Origin: Clostridiales bacterium | GTDB lineage: Bacteria; Bacillota; Clostridia; Oscillospirales; Oscillospiraceae | Length of the DNA: 56,605 nt | Assembly: GCA_004556345.1 (NCBI GenBank) | Contig: SFHQ01000007.1 | Location: forward strand, 1-56,605 | Direction of reading: 5' to 3' | Shown here: positions 46,279 through 54,128 of the stretch, piece by piece | Layout: every line of letters begins with the position of its first letter | Position numbering within the stretch: the first letter of the stretch is position 1 | Translations under genes and position numbers: made by a program | The notes under the pieces: generated by a model | Database searches by the model: none | What the model saw: only the letters and a program-made list of their open reading frames with translations | What the model was told of the DNA's origin: nothing

Positions 46279-48162
46279 TCAGAGCTTCTTGACAAACAGG
46301 GCGCGGATGGCGTTGAGGACCGCCAGGATCATCACGCCCACGTCGGCGAAGATGGCCAGCCACATGTTGGCGATGCCCAGGGCGCCCAGGACCAGACAGA
46401 TGCCCTTGATGGCCAGGGCAAAGACGATGTTCTGGTAGACGATGCCCAGGCACTTGCGGGAGATCTTGATGGCCTTGGCGATCTTGAGGGGGTCATCGTC
46501 CATGAGGACCACGTCGGCGGCCTCGATGGCGGCGTCAGAGCCCATGGCACCCATGGCGATGCCGATGTCGGCGCGGGAGAGGACGGGGGCGTCGTTGATG
46601 CCGTCGCCCACGAAGGCCAGCTTTTTCTTGGCGGGCTTTTCGTTCAGGAGCTGCTCGACCCTACTGACCTTGTCGGCAGGGAGGAGCTGGCTGTACACCT
46701 GGTCGATGCCAAGTGCAGAGGCCACCTGCTGGGCCACGGCGTCAGCATCGCCGGTGAGCATGACGGTTTTTTCTACGCCGATCTTTTTCAGGGCGTCGAT
46801 GGCTTCCTTGGCGGTGGGCTTCACAACATCGGAGATGAGGATATGACCGGCGTACTGTCCGTCCAGAGCGACATGAATGATGGTACCGACCTGGTGGCAG
46901 GGAACGGACGGGATGCCCAGCTTGGCCATGAGCTTGTCGTTGCCGGCGGCGACGGTGTGGCCGTCCACCTCGGCGGTGACGCCGTGGCCGGAGATTTCCT
47001 GGATGTTGTGGACACGGCCCCGGTCCAGCTCGGCCCCGTAGGCTTTTTGCAGGCTCTTGCTGATGGGGTGGGAGGAGGCGCTTTCGGCCAGGGCGGCGTA
47101 CTCAATGAGCTTGGCTTCGTCGATGGTATTGTGGTGGATGCCCACGACCTCAAAGACGCCCTGGGTCAGGGTGCCAGTCTTATCAAAGACCACATAATCG
47201 GTCTGGGAGAGCGTCTCCAAATAGTTGGAGCCTTTGACCAGCACGCCGGCGTTGCTGGCCCCGCCGATGCCGGCGAAGAAACTGAGGGGGATGCTGATGA
47301 CCAGGGCACAGGGACAGCTGATGACCAGGAAGGTCAAGGCGCGGTAGATCCAGTCGCCCCAGGCGGGGGCCAGACCCAGGGCCAGCATCCGCACCAAGGG
47401 GGGCAGGATGGCCAGGGCCAGAGCGCCGTAGCAGACGGCGGGGGTGTAGACGCGGGCGAACTTGGCGATGAAATCCTCCGAGCGGGACTTGCGGGAGGAG
47501 GCGTTCTCCACCAGGTCGAGAATTTTGGAGACAGTGGATTCGCCAAACTCCTTCGTGGTGCGAATTTTTAAGAGGCCGGTCATGTTCACGCAGCCGCTGA
47601 TGATCTCGTTGCCGGGGATGGCGTCGCGGGGGAGGCTCTCGCCGGTGAGGGCGGCGGTGTTCAGGGTGGAGGTACCCTCCACCACCACACCGTCGATGGG
47701 GACCTTTTCGCCGGGCTGGACGACGATGATGGTGCCGATCCCGACCTCGTCAGGATCCACCTGGACGAGCTTGCCGTCTTCTAGGAGGTTGGCGTAGTCG
47801 GGGCGGATGTCCATGAGCTCGCTGATGTTCCGGCGGCTCTTGCCCACGGCGTAGCTCTGGAACCACTCGCCGACCTGGTAGAAGAGCATAACGGCTACGG
47901 CCTCGGTGTAGTCGCCGTTTTCCACCAGGCCGATGGCGATGGCACCGACGGTGGCGACGGCCATTAAGAAGCACTCGTCGAAGACCTGACGGTTCTTGAT
48001 GCCCAGGCCGGCTTTGCGCAGGATGTCATAGCCGATGATGACATAGGGGACCATGTAGGCGAGAAACCGCACCGCCCCAGTGAAGGGGGCAAAGTGCAGG
48101 GCGATGAGCAGGGCAGCGGAGAGGAGGATGCGGAAGAGCATCTTCTTTTGTTTTTTATTCAT
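46279..48162 (-). CDS. heavy-metal P1B-type ATPase (Zn/Cd/Co class)
   Basis: A 627-residue exporter. Motifs in order: the transmembrane CPC in SCPCALVISIPL, phosphorylation site DKTGTLTQG, the HP pair in SSHPISKS, and GDGINDAPVL. The last helix contains ADVGVMILAVLNA, whose Asp fits Zn/Cd-type pumps rather than copper pumps (which have YN and MxxSS). There is no N-terminal metal-binding domain in the protein; the adjacent small HMA gene may supply it. It probably exports Zn, Cd or related ions. Confidence 0.9.
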   Translation of the reverse strand: MNKKQKKMLFRILLSAALLIALHFAPFTGAVRFLAYMVPYVIIGYDILRKAGLGIKNRQVFDECFLMAVATVGAIAIGLVENGDYTEAVAVMLFYQVGEWFQSYAVGKSRRNISELMDIRPDYANLLEDGKLVQVDPDEVGIGTIIVVQPGEKVPIDGVVVEGTSTLNTAALTGESLPRDAIPGNEIISGCVNMTGLLKIRTTKEFGESTVSKILDLVENASSRKSRSEDFIAKFARVYTPAVCYGALALAILPPLVRMLALGLAPAWGDWIYRALTFLVISCPCALVISIPLSFFAGIGGASNAGVLVKGSNYLETLSQTDYVVFDKTGTLTQGVFEVVGIHHNTIDEAKLIEYAALAESASSHPISKSLQKAYGAELDRGRVHNIQEISGHGVTAEVDGHTVAAGNDKLMAKLGIPSVPCHQVGTIIHVALDGQYAGHILISDVVKPTAKEAIDALKKIGVEKTVMLTGDADAVAQQVASALGIDQVYSQLLPADKVSRVEQLLNEKPAKKKLAFVGDGINDAPVLSRADIGIAMGAMGSDAAIEAADVVLMDDDPLKIAKAIKISRKCLGIVYQNIVFALAIKGICLVLGALGIANMWLAIFADVGVMILAVLNAIRALFVKKL

Positions 48163-48198
48163 GTTCGTTCCCTCCGATTCGTCGAAGAGGCAGGAAAT

Positions 48199-48417
48199 TT
48201 ACAGGAAGATCTCACAGTCATCCTCGACTTTTTTGCAGTTTTCACGCACGACCTGCATGACCTGCTTGGGGTCCTGGCCCTCATCGAACTCAACGTTCAT
48301 TTTCAGGGTCATGAAGTTGACCACGGCGTTCTTCACGCCCTCGGTCTTGTTGGCGGCGTCCTCCATCTTGTTGGCGCAGTTGGCGCAGTCTACGTCGATT
48401 TTATAGGTTTTTTTCAT
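48199..48417 (-). CDS. heavy-metal-associated (HMA) domain protein
   Basis: A 72-residue stand-alone HMA domain. The metal site is DCANCANKME (CxxC near residues 11-14), and the fold signature VKNAVVNFMTLKMNVEFDEG follows. A second pair of cysteines lies at the C-terminus (ENCKKVEDDC). It probably hands metal to the ATPase gene 36 bases downstream, replacing the pump's missing N-terminal domain. AAAGGAG precedes the ATG. Confidence 0.88.
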   Translation of the reverse strand: MKKTYKIDVDCANCANKMEDAANKTEGVKNAVVNFMTLKMNVEFDEGQDPKQVMQVVRENCKKVEDDCEIFL

Positions 48418-48477
48418 GGGGGTGAGCTCCTTTCAAACTTGCTCAGAAAGCGATGTCAGCGAATATCTGCATTACAA

Positions 48478-48493
48478 TTGAGCATTTGTTCAA
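48478..48493. promoter_or_regulatory. ArsR/SmtB-type operator candidate
   Basis: TTGAACAAATGCTCAA on the minus strand is an imperfect palindrome closely resembling sites bound by ArsR/SmtB metal sensors (TGAACA-N-TGYTCA type). A second ATGCTCA follows at 48499-48505. It lies about 60 bases upstream of the HMA gene. No ArsR-type gene is in the window. Confidence 0.5.
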
Positions 48494-48604
48494 CTGTTAT
48501 GCTCACATGATACCACCCTTTCCTCAAATGTCAACGGCTTTTTGGCGGGTCCTTCCGAATGGATGCAACGAATTTCCAAATGGAGCAAAAGGGGGCAAAT
48601 GCCC

Positions 48605-48634
48605 TTGTTTCCGGGCCGGGGTCTGTGGTAAAAT
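48605..48634 (+). promoter_or_regulatory. candidate promoter of the AraC-type gene
   Basis: TTGTTT (48605-48610), 18-base spacer and TAAAAT (48629-48634), 38 bases before the start codon. Confidence 0.5.
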
Positions 48635-48671
48635 AGCGGCATGTAACGACGAGAGAAGGGGGGAAAGGGCC

Positions 48672-49664
48672 ATGAAAACGGATTGGGCCGGGATCGTTGC
48701 GGAGAAGCTGGCGGAGGTCCCGGAGGGGTATGTGCGGGAGAGCATCCTCAGCCCGGCGGCCCCGGAGACGACCCACCACCGGCTCTTTTTCCAGCGCGGC
48801 GGGAAGGGAGCGCTGGAACGGGCCGAGTTATTCCCCGGCCTGACCCTGACCCGGATGTGTATCCAGAGCGAGGACTTCCCCCACCACCACGCCGCCCGAC
48901 AGGGCGGATTGGAATTGACCCACTGCCACATGGGGCGGGTGGGGTGGTCCATGAAGGAGGGCGTGACGCTCTATCTGGGGCCAGGGGACCTGGCCCTGCA
49001 CACGATGGACTGCTGCGCCCATTCTGTGTTGGGGTTTCCGCTGGGATACTATGAGGGGGTCTCGCTGACGCTGGACCCGGAGAAATTGGCGGCGCAGCTG
49101 CCGCCGGTGTTGGCGCAGGCGGGGGTGGATCCTTTGGCGCTGCGGGAGCGGTTTTGCCCCAAGGGGCACCCGGCGGTGTTGACGGCCCGGCCGGAGCTGG
49201 AGCCGATCTTCCAGCCGCTGTATGATCTGCCGCGGGCGCTGCGGCTGCCCTATTATACGCTGAAGGTGCAGGAACTCTTGCTGACGTTGAGCCGGATGGA
49301 CCCGCCGGAGGAGAAGCAGCCGACGCAGTATCTCTCCCAGCAGGTGGAGCTGATCCGGGCCATCCATGACCAGCTCATGGACCGGCCCGACCAGCGCGTG
49401 ACCATTGAGACGCTGGCGAAAGCGTATCACCTGAACACCTCTACGTTGAAAACGGTCTTTAAGGCCGTGTACGGCCAGCCCATCGCGGCCCACATGAAGC
49501 ACCACCGGATGCAGGAGGCCGCCCGCCTGCTGCGGGAGACGGACCGGAGCGTGGGGGACATTGCCCAGCAGGTGGGCTATGAGAACCAGAGCAAATTTTC
49601 CAAGGTCTTTCGGGAGACCTTTCAAATTTTGCCGACAGAATACCGCCGCCAACAGCGGGGATGA
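48672..49664 (+). CDS. AraC-family transcription regulator
   Basis: A 330-residue regulator. The N-terminal 215 residues form a sensing domain of unknown ligand. The C-terminal double helix-turn-helix of AraC/XylS proteins covers about 230-328 (VTIETLAKAYHLNTSTLKTVFKAVYG, DIAQQVGYENQSKFSKVFRETF). It looks like the PchR/YbtA group that controls iron or siderophore uptake. I started it at 48672, after GAAGGGGGGAAAGGG. No target gene follows; a terminator closes it. Confidence 0.85.
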   Translation: MKTDWAGIVAEKLAEVPEGYVRESILSPAAPETTHHRLFFQRGGKGALERAELFPGLTLTRMCIQSEDFPHHHAARQGGLELTHCHMGRVGWSMKEGVTLYLGPGDLALHTMDCCAHSVLGFPLGYYEGVSLTLDPEKLAAQLPPVLAQAGVDPLALRERFCPKGHPAVLTARPELEPIFQPLYDLPRALRLPYYTLKVQELLLTLSRMDPPEEKQPTQYLSQQVELIRAIHDQLMDRPDQRVTIETLAKAYHLNTSTLKTVFKAVYGQPIAAHMKHHRMQEAARLLRETDRSVGDIAQQVGYENQSKFSKVFRETFQILPTEYRRQQRG

Positions 49665-49670
49665 GATGGA

Positions 49671-49715
49671 AAAACACCAGGGGAACGAGCGAAAAATTCG
49701 TTCCCCTGGTGTTTT
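49671..49715. terminator. bidirectional terminator
   Basis: 18-bp perfect stem, arms at 49671-49688 and 49698-49715 (AAAACACCAGGGG... / ...CCCCTGGTGTTTT). A and T runs form the outer ends. It lies between the AraC-type gene and the convergent M23 gene. Confidence 0.88.
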
Positions 49716-49723
49716 GCGTGGGT

Positions 49724-50485
49724 TCAGTGCAGATAGTGTCCCGGATCGATGGTCACGCCGTATTCCCGCAGGGCAAAATGCAGATGGCTGGGAGAGGCGC
49801 TCTCGGCGATGGCGGAGGTGCCGACGGTGCCTAAGACCGTCCCGGCGTCTACCTCGGTCCCGGCCTGGACGTTCAGGGAGGGAGAGAGGTTGGCGTAGAC
49901 ACTTTCCATGCCCTTGCCGTGGTCGATGGTGACGGTGGTGCCCATGAGATCATCGGTGGTCACGGCGCTGACGGTGCCCTTGGCGCAGGCAGCCACGGGG
50001 GTGCCCAGCTCGGCGGCGATGTCGATGCCGTCGTGGGTGCGCCAGTCGCCCATGGTGTCGTCGTAGGCGAAGACTTCGAGACTAAAATCTCGGTCGACCT
50101 CGCCCTCGACGGGCCAGACGTAGCCGGTGGTGGCGGCGGGACCGGGGGTGACGCTTTCCTGCTGGGGCGACGCTGCCGCCGGCGTTTTGCCCTGGTCCGT
50201 TTTGGGATCGGTCTGGTCCGATTTGCTGTCCTGCCCCTGGGTGGTGGCGGCGGTGCTCTGGTCAGTCTGGTCGGCGGGGGCTGGCTCTTGGTCCGCGGGC
50301 TTGGGCAGCTCCGCCTGGCCGCTGACCACGGCGCTGTCCCCAAAGCCCTCCGGCTGGGCGGTCAGCCCGCTGTACAAGTAATAGCCTGAGATGCCTATGG
50401 CGGCGACGCAGAGGAGCAGGATGATGTAGAAGCCCTTGCCCTCCAGAAAGTCGCCCAGCCTGTGCTGTGACGGTTTTTGTTTCAT
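49724..50485 (-). CDS. M23-family peptidase, SpoIIQ-like
   Basis: A 253-residue membrane-anchored protein. One transmembrane helix (about 19-40) follows a short cytoplasmic tail. A Gln/Asp/Ala-rich linker leads to a LytM/M23 domain. Metal ligands are intact: WRTHDGIDIA (HxxxD) and SHLHFAL (HxH). The architecture matches SpoIIQ, which holds the forespore channel with SpoIIIAH in sporulating cells. B. subtilis SpoIIQ has lost its catalytic residues, while clostridial forms keep them. A general cell-wall hydrolase is the alternative. It is monocistronic. Confidence 0.8.
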   Translation of the reverse strand: MKQKPSQHRLGDFLEGKGFYIILLLCVAAIGISGYYLYSGLTAQPEGFGDSAVVSGQAELPKPADQEPAPADQTDQSTAATTQGQDSKSDQTDPKTDQGKTPAAASPQQESVTPGPAATTGYVWPVEGEVDRDFSLEVFAYDDTMGDWRTHDGIDIAAELGTPVAACAKGTVSAVTTDDLMGTTVTIDHGKGMESVYANLSPSLNVQAGTEVDAGTVLGTVGTSAIAESASPSHLHFALREYGVTIDPGHYLH

Positions 50486-50643
50486 CAGAAACGCCTCCTG
50501 CGCTGTGCGCCAGATTGTGTGAGACGCCCACCCCGGTGGGGGAGCTTGTCTCTGGCTCTATTCTGGACAGGGAGGAGGGGGATTATGCAAGGGGAGGTTA
50601 ATTTGTGGGGAAATTTCCTCTTCCATTTTGGGGGCGGGTGTGG

Positions 50644-50763
50644 TATAGTAGGCCCGACTGGTTTCCACACCCCCGGTCCAACCGGCAGCGTTTTTCTGAA
50701 CGACGCTGCCGCTGTATGGTTCGCGCACCATACTCTAAATACCAAAATGGAGGAATTTTTTCG
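50644..50763 (+). promoter_or_regulatory. promoter -10 and structured leader of queT (candidate preQ1 riboswitch)
   Basis: TATAGT (50644-50649) is a likely -10. The 110-base leader holds CCGGT-CCA-ACCGG, then CGGCAGCGT / ACGCTGCCG (50683-50711) with an 11-base loop, then TATGGT-TCGCGC-ACCATA (50715-50732), just before AATGGAGG. The first hairpin competes with the second. queT genes in this family are commonly preceded by preQ1 riboswitches, including class III in Ruminococcaceae-type bacteria. I cannot assign a class by eye. Confidence 0.5.
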
Positions 50764-51303
50764 ATGCGCTCAAAAACCCAACTTCTGACCCTGAATGGGG
50801 TCATTGCAGCGGCCTATGCCGCGCTGACATTGGTGGCTTCGGCGATGAACCTGGCCTATGGCCCGGTGCAGTTCCGGTTTTCGGAAGCTCTGACGGTGCT
50901 GCCCTTTTTGTTCCCCGGCACTTGGCCGGGCCTTTTTGTGGGCTGCTTGGTGGCCAACCTGCTCAGCCCCTATGGTCCCATCGACATCGTGATCGGCTCT
51001 TTGGCGACGCTGCTGGCTGCGATTTGGACGGAGAAGGTCGATCGCCCCTGGCTGGCTCCGCTGCCCCCCGTGCTGTGCAACATGGTCTTGGTGGGCGGGA
51101 TGCTGGCTTGGTATGAGGTCGGCTTTACCGCGCAGTTTGCTGCGCTGTTCGCCGTCAACGCCCTGTGGGTCGGCATCGGTGAGGCGGTGGTCTGCTATGT
51201 GCTGGGGCTGTTGCTGATCCGAGCAGTGCCCAACGTCTCGTATCTGCGCCGCTACGTGCCGGAGTCCCGGCGGTGGATGAAAAAATCGGCACAAGTGAGC
51301 TGA
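50764..51303 (+). CDS. queT: QueT-family ECF transporter S component
   Basis: A 179-residue membrane protein with about five or six helices, the substrate-binding subunit for a queuosine precursor (preQ1/preQ0 or queuine). Typical QueT segments are NGVIAAAYAALTLVASAMNLAYGPVQFRFSEALTVLPF (read in part) and VGCLVANLLSPYGPIDIVIGSLATLLAA. The ATG follows GGAGG by about ten bases. Like FolT in this window it relies on an ECF module encoded elsewhere. The upstream structured leader fits regulation by preQ1. Confidence 0.9.
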   Translation: MRSKTQLLTLNGVIAAAYAALTLVASAMNLAYGPVQFRFSEALTVLPFLFPGTWPGLFVGCLVANLLSPYGPIDIVIGSLATLLAAIWTEKVDRPWLAPLPPVLCNMVLVGGMLAWYEVGFTAQFAALFAVNALWVGIGEAVVCYVLGLLLIRAVPNVSYLRRYVPESRRWMKKSAQVS

Positions 51304-51335
51304 TCAGCCCCCCTTTTCTTGACAAGATAAAACGA

Positions 51336-51371
51336 AGCAGGCCCCGACGCGCGACCGGGGCCTGCTTTTTT
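51336..51371 (+). terminator. terminator after queT
   Basis: Stem GCAGGCCCCG / CGGGGCCTGC with a loop of about ten bases, followed by TTTTTT. Confidence 0.9.
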
Positions 51372-51386
51372 GTGCCTTGTGAGAGA

Positions 51387-51902
51387 TTATTTGGTGACGT
51401 TGCCCTGCTTTTCCAGGGCGCGGCGGACGCGGCGTAAGGTGTGCTCAATGTCTTGGCCGCCGCAGTCTACGGTGATATTGGCGTATTTCTCGTAGAGGGG
51501 GACGCGCTCGTCATAGAGCATGCGGAGGGTCTGACCGGGACGGAGGACGACGCCGCGTTTTTCCAGGTTCCCCAGGCGGCGGGCCAGGGCTTTGTAGCCC
51601 AGCTTGAGGTAGACGACGGTGCCGAGCTGGGAGAGATGGGCCATGGCTTTTGGTTCGTAGACCACGCTGCCGCCGGTGGCGATGACGGAATTGTTGACGT
51701 CCAGCTGGGCGCAGATGGATCCTTCCAGAGCCAGGAAGCCGTCGCTACCGTGGGTGCGGATGAGCTGGGAGAGCAGGGCGTGCTCTCGGTCCTGGATGAC
51801 CAGGTCCGTGTCTAAAAACGTCATGCCCAGGCTCTTGGCGAGTAAGACGCCTAGGGTCGATTTGCCGCAGCCGGGCATGCCGATGAGGATCACATTGTTC
51901 AT
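51387..51902 (-). CDS. shikimate-kinase-like protein lacking the substrate arginine
   Basis: A 171-residue P-loop kinase of the shikimate kinase family. Walker A is LIGMPGCGKSTLGVLL, and LDTDLVIQD carries the usual aspartates. Three features depart from true AroK: the FRxxE motif reads FLALE, so the shikimate-contacting Arg is missing; GGG reads GGS; and the lid lacks RPL (GVVLRPGQTL). The genuine kinase is fused to AroE at 21.7 kb, where all residues are intact. This copy may phosphorylate something else, or be a regulatory or degenerate paralogue. It has its own promoter. Confidence 0.75.
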   Translation of the reverse strand: MNNVILIGMPGCGKSTLGVLLAKSLGMTFLDTDLVIQDREHALLSQLIRTHGSDGFLALEGSICAQLDVNNSVIATGGSVVYEPKAMAHLSQLGTVVYLKLGYKALARRLGNLEKRGVVLRPGQTLRMLYDERVPLYEKYANITVDCGGQDIEHTLRRVRRALEKQGNVTK

Positions 51903-51939
51903 AGGGGGTCGCTCCTCTCGTGTGCGATGAGTTAGCCTG

Positions 51940-51967
51940 AGTATACCACGGAAAAATGGGCTTGAAA
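51940..51967 (-). promoter_or_regulatory. candidate promoter of the shikimate-kinase-like gene
   Basis: TTTCAA (51962-51967), 16-base spacer and TATACT (51940-51945) on the minus strand, 38 bases before the start. Confidence 0.6.
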
Positions 51968-51986
51968 AGAGCGACTTCGCCGAAAT

Positions 51987-52793
51987 TTAGTCCCGCAGGG
52001 CGGGATGATAGAGTTCGGGGTGACGGTGGCGGAGATAGTTCAGATAGTCGTCCTCGGCGGTGGTGTCGGCCAGGTCGATCGGGGCATAGAGCAGGCCGGG
52101 GGTCTCCTGGTCGGCTTCGGCCAGGATGCGGCCAGTGGGGTGGAAGATGCCGCTTTGTCCGCAGTAATGGAAGCGTTTTTCGTTGCCGACGTAGTTGCAG
52201 TAGAGGGTATAGATGCGGTTTTCCATGGCGCGGGTGCGCATATAGACGAAGTGATAGTCTTCGTAGGGGGTCATGTTGGCGGCGCACATGCAGATCATCT
52301 TGGCACCGTCCAGGGCCAGGGAGCGGGCCGTTTCGGGGAACTCGCCGTCATAGCAGACTAAGATCCCCATGCGGCCGAACGACGTGTCGAAGGCCTGAAG
52401 GGCTTCACCGGTGGAGAACATTTTTTCCTCGCCGCCGAAAAAGTGGGTCTTGGCCTGGACACCGGCGATGGTGCCGTCCCGGTCGATCATCACGATGGCG
52501 TTGTAGGGTTTGCCGGTGGGATTTTTCAGGGGCAGGCCCATGAGGACGCCCATAGACAGGGCTTTGGCCTTGGCGCTCAAAGCGGCCAGGGCGGGACCGT
52601 CCTCTAATGACTCAGACAGTTCCTCTAGTTTGTTCCGGATGAGGTAGCCGGTGAGGAACATTTCGGGGAAGAGGATGAGGCTGGCACCCTGGGCGGCGGC
52701 GGTCTCCATCGTGTCTAAGGCTCGCTGGAGGTTGCCGGCTTTGTCATAGGGGTAGGAGGGGGTCTGCACGACGCAGGCGGTAAAGGGAGGCAT
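51987..52793 (-). CDS. nitrilase-superfamily carbon-nitrogen hydrolase
   Basis: A 268-residue hydrolase. The catalytic triad is visible: Glu in LFPEMFLTGY, Lys in VQAKTHFF, and Cys in ILVCYDGEFPE. The family splits nitriles or amides, or acts as an amidase domain; the substrate cannot be read here. I chose the start at 52793 (MPPFTACVVQTP), after GGAAAGGAG, matching the first beta strand of the family. It lies 85 bases upstream of the shikimate-kinase-like gene on the same strand but a promoter separates them. Confidence 0.85.
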   Translation of the reverse strand: MPPFTACVVQTPSYPYDKAGNLQRALDTMETAAAQGASLILFPEMFLTGYLIRNKLEELSESLEDGPALAALSAKAKALSMGVLMGLPLKNPTGKPYNAIVMIDRDGTIAGVQAKTHFFGGEEKMFSTGEALQAFDTSFGRMGILVCYDGEFPETARSLALDGAKMICMCAANMTPYEDYHFVYMRTRAMENRIYTLYCNYVGNEKRFHYCGQSGIFHPTGRILAEADQETPGLLYAPIDLADTTAEDDYLNYLRHRHPELYHPALRD

Positions 52794-52831
52794 AGGGGAA
52801 GTCTCCTTTCCAAAGTTAATCAGAGAATGAT

Positions 52832-52865
52832 AAAAAACGACGCGCCGCAAAAGTGCGGCGCGTCG
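52832..52865 (-). terminator. terminator of the rpsF-ssb-rpsR operon
   Basis: Stem CGACGCGCCGC / GCGGCGCGTCG (52838-52865) followed on the minus strand by six Ts, 15 bases after rpsR. Confidence 0.9.
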
Positions 52866-52880
52866 AAAAAAGTCCGAAAC

Positions 52881-53120
52881 TTAGTCGGTCACGTAGGGCA
52901 GCAGAGCGATCTGACGGGCACGCTTGATGGCCTCGGTCAGCTGGCGCTGATGCATGGCGCAGGTGCCGGTGGTTCTGCGGGGCAGAATCTTGGAGCGCTC
53001 AGAGAGGAAACGGCGCAGCTTGGCGGAATCCTTATAATCAATGTGCTCGACTTTATCGACACAGAAGCTGCACACCTTACGGCGCTTACGGCCGCGGGGG
53101 CGTTCTCTATCCATAGCCAT
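52881..53120 (-). CDS. rpsR: 30S ribosomal protein S18
   Basis: A 79-residue S18. It keeps the cysteines of the Zn-binding form (VCSFCVDKVEHIDYKD and GTCAMHQRQL). The C-terminal AIKRARQIALLPYV is the family signature. It is the last gene of rpsF-ssb-rpsR. Confidence 0.96.
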   Translation of the reverse strand: MAMDRERPRGRKRRKVCSFCVDKVEHIDYKDSAKLRRFLSERSKILPRRTTGTCAMHQRQLTEAIKRARQIALLPYVTD

Positions 53121-53181
53121 GATAGCAAACCTCCTTAAAATAGAATGAAGAGTGGTCTAAAGCCGTCCGGTGGGGGAGGGC

Positions 53182-53700
53182 TTAGAAGGGCAGCTCACCG
53201 TCGTCATCGGTGAGGTCAGCGAACTGATCCACCGTGGGGGCTGCGGGGTAACCGCCGCCGGACGCGGGATAGCCGCCGCCGTTGGGGGCGGGGGCATTGT
53301 TGTAGCTGCCGCCAGCAGGGGCGTTGTTGTAACCGCCGCGGCTGGGCTGGGGGGCATATCCGCCATTGTCATTGTCACGACGAGAGTCGGAGAAATAGAC
53401 GTTGCTGGCCACCACTTCGGTGGCGGTGCGGCGGTTGCCGTCCCGGTCAGTGTACTCGCGGTTCTGGAGGGTACCCTCGACCAGAGCCAGACGGCCCTTA
53501 GCGAGGAAGCGGGAGACGAACTCACCGGTCTGTCTCCAGGCGACTACATTGAAGAAATCGGCTTTCCGTTCGCCGGTCTCCCGGTCCTTAAAGTCCCGGT
53601 CCACGGCCAGACGGAAGGAAGCCACGGCCACACCGCTTTGGGTGTGACGCAGCTCAGGGTCGGCCACCAGCCGGCCCTGAAGGAAGATCTTGTTCAGCAA
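53182..53700 (-). CDS. ssb: single-stranded DNA-binding protein
   Basis: A 172-residue SSB. The OB-fold covers residues 1-105 (NKIFLQGRLVADPELRHTQSGV, FFNVVAWRQTGEFVSRFLAKG). A Gly/Asn/Pro-rich linker leads to the acidic tip DDDGELPF that recruits repair and replication partners. The start is a TTG codon (53700) preceded by AAGGAGG at eight bases. It lies in the conserved rpsF-ssb-rpsR operon. Confidence 0.95.
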   Translation of the reverse strand: MLNKIFLQGRLVADPELRHTQSGVAVASFRLAVDRDFKDRETGERKADFFNVVAWRQTGEFVSRFLAKGRLALVEGTLQNREYTDRDGNRRTATEVVASNVYFSDSRRDNDNGGYAPQPSRGGYNNAPAGGSYNNAPAPNGGGYPASGGGYPAAPTVDQFADLTDDDGELPF

Positions 53701-53713
53701 GCTGAGACCCTCC

Positions 53714-54010
53714 TTACTCGTCCTTACAGATGATCATGGAACGAATGACGCCTTCGGTGATCTTCAGGACACGATCCAGCTCAGCGGGGAGCTCGGGAGC
53801 GGAAGTGAAGGTCATGAGGACGTAGTGGCCCTCGTTCAGGTCGTTGATGGGATAAGCCAGACGGCGCTTGCCCCAGTCGTCGATCGCAGCCACAGTACCC
53901 TGGGTCTCCACCAGCGCCTTGAACTTCTCGATCATGGCGGCGATGGCCTCTTCGCCCAGTGCGGGGTCCATGATGTAGACCACTTCATAGTTTGCGTTAA
54001 CCTTTGCCAT
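53714..54010 (-). CDS. rpsF: 30S ribosomal protein S6
   Basis: A 98-residue S6 starting MAKVNANYEVVYIMDP. DDWGKRRLAYPINDLNEGHYVLMTF is the conserved middle. The ATG at 54010 follows AGGAGG by 11 bases; a GTG four codons earlier is too close to that site. First gene of rpsF-ssb-rpsR. Confidence 0.96.
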   Translation of the reverse strand: MAKVNANYEVVYIMDPALGEEAIAAMIEKFKALVETQGTVAAIDDWGKRRLAYPINDLNEGHYVLMTFTSAPELPAELDRVLKITEGVIRSMIICKDE

Positions 54011-54029
54011 TTTACATTGCACCTCCTTA

Positions 54030-54077
54030 TGGACATTTGGCCGACAAGCTCTCTTGCCGGCAAGGATCTCCTGTCCA
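54030..54077 (-). promoter_or_regulatory. S6:S18-binding leader element
   Basis: In the rpsF leader an outer stem TGGACA / TGTCCA encloses an internal loop and an inner stem CCGGCAAG-AGAG-CTTGTCGG. Leaders of rpsF in many bacteria have such a structure, with a CCG in the loop region, that binds the S6:S18 complex for autoregulation. The arrangement fits. Confidence 0.65.
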
Positions 54078-54097
54078 TTCCATAGACAGGCTATCTT

Positions 54098-54125
54098 ATT
54101 ATACTGATTTTTGCCGGAATGTCAA
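54098..54125 (-). promoter_or_regulatory. promoter of the rpsF operon
   Basis: TTGACA (54120-54125), 16-base spacer and TATAAT (54098-54103) on the minus strand, both perfect consensus boxes. Confidence 0.85.
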
Positions 54126-54128
54126 GAA

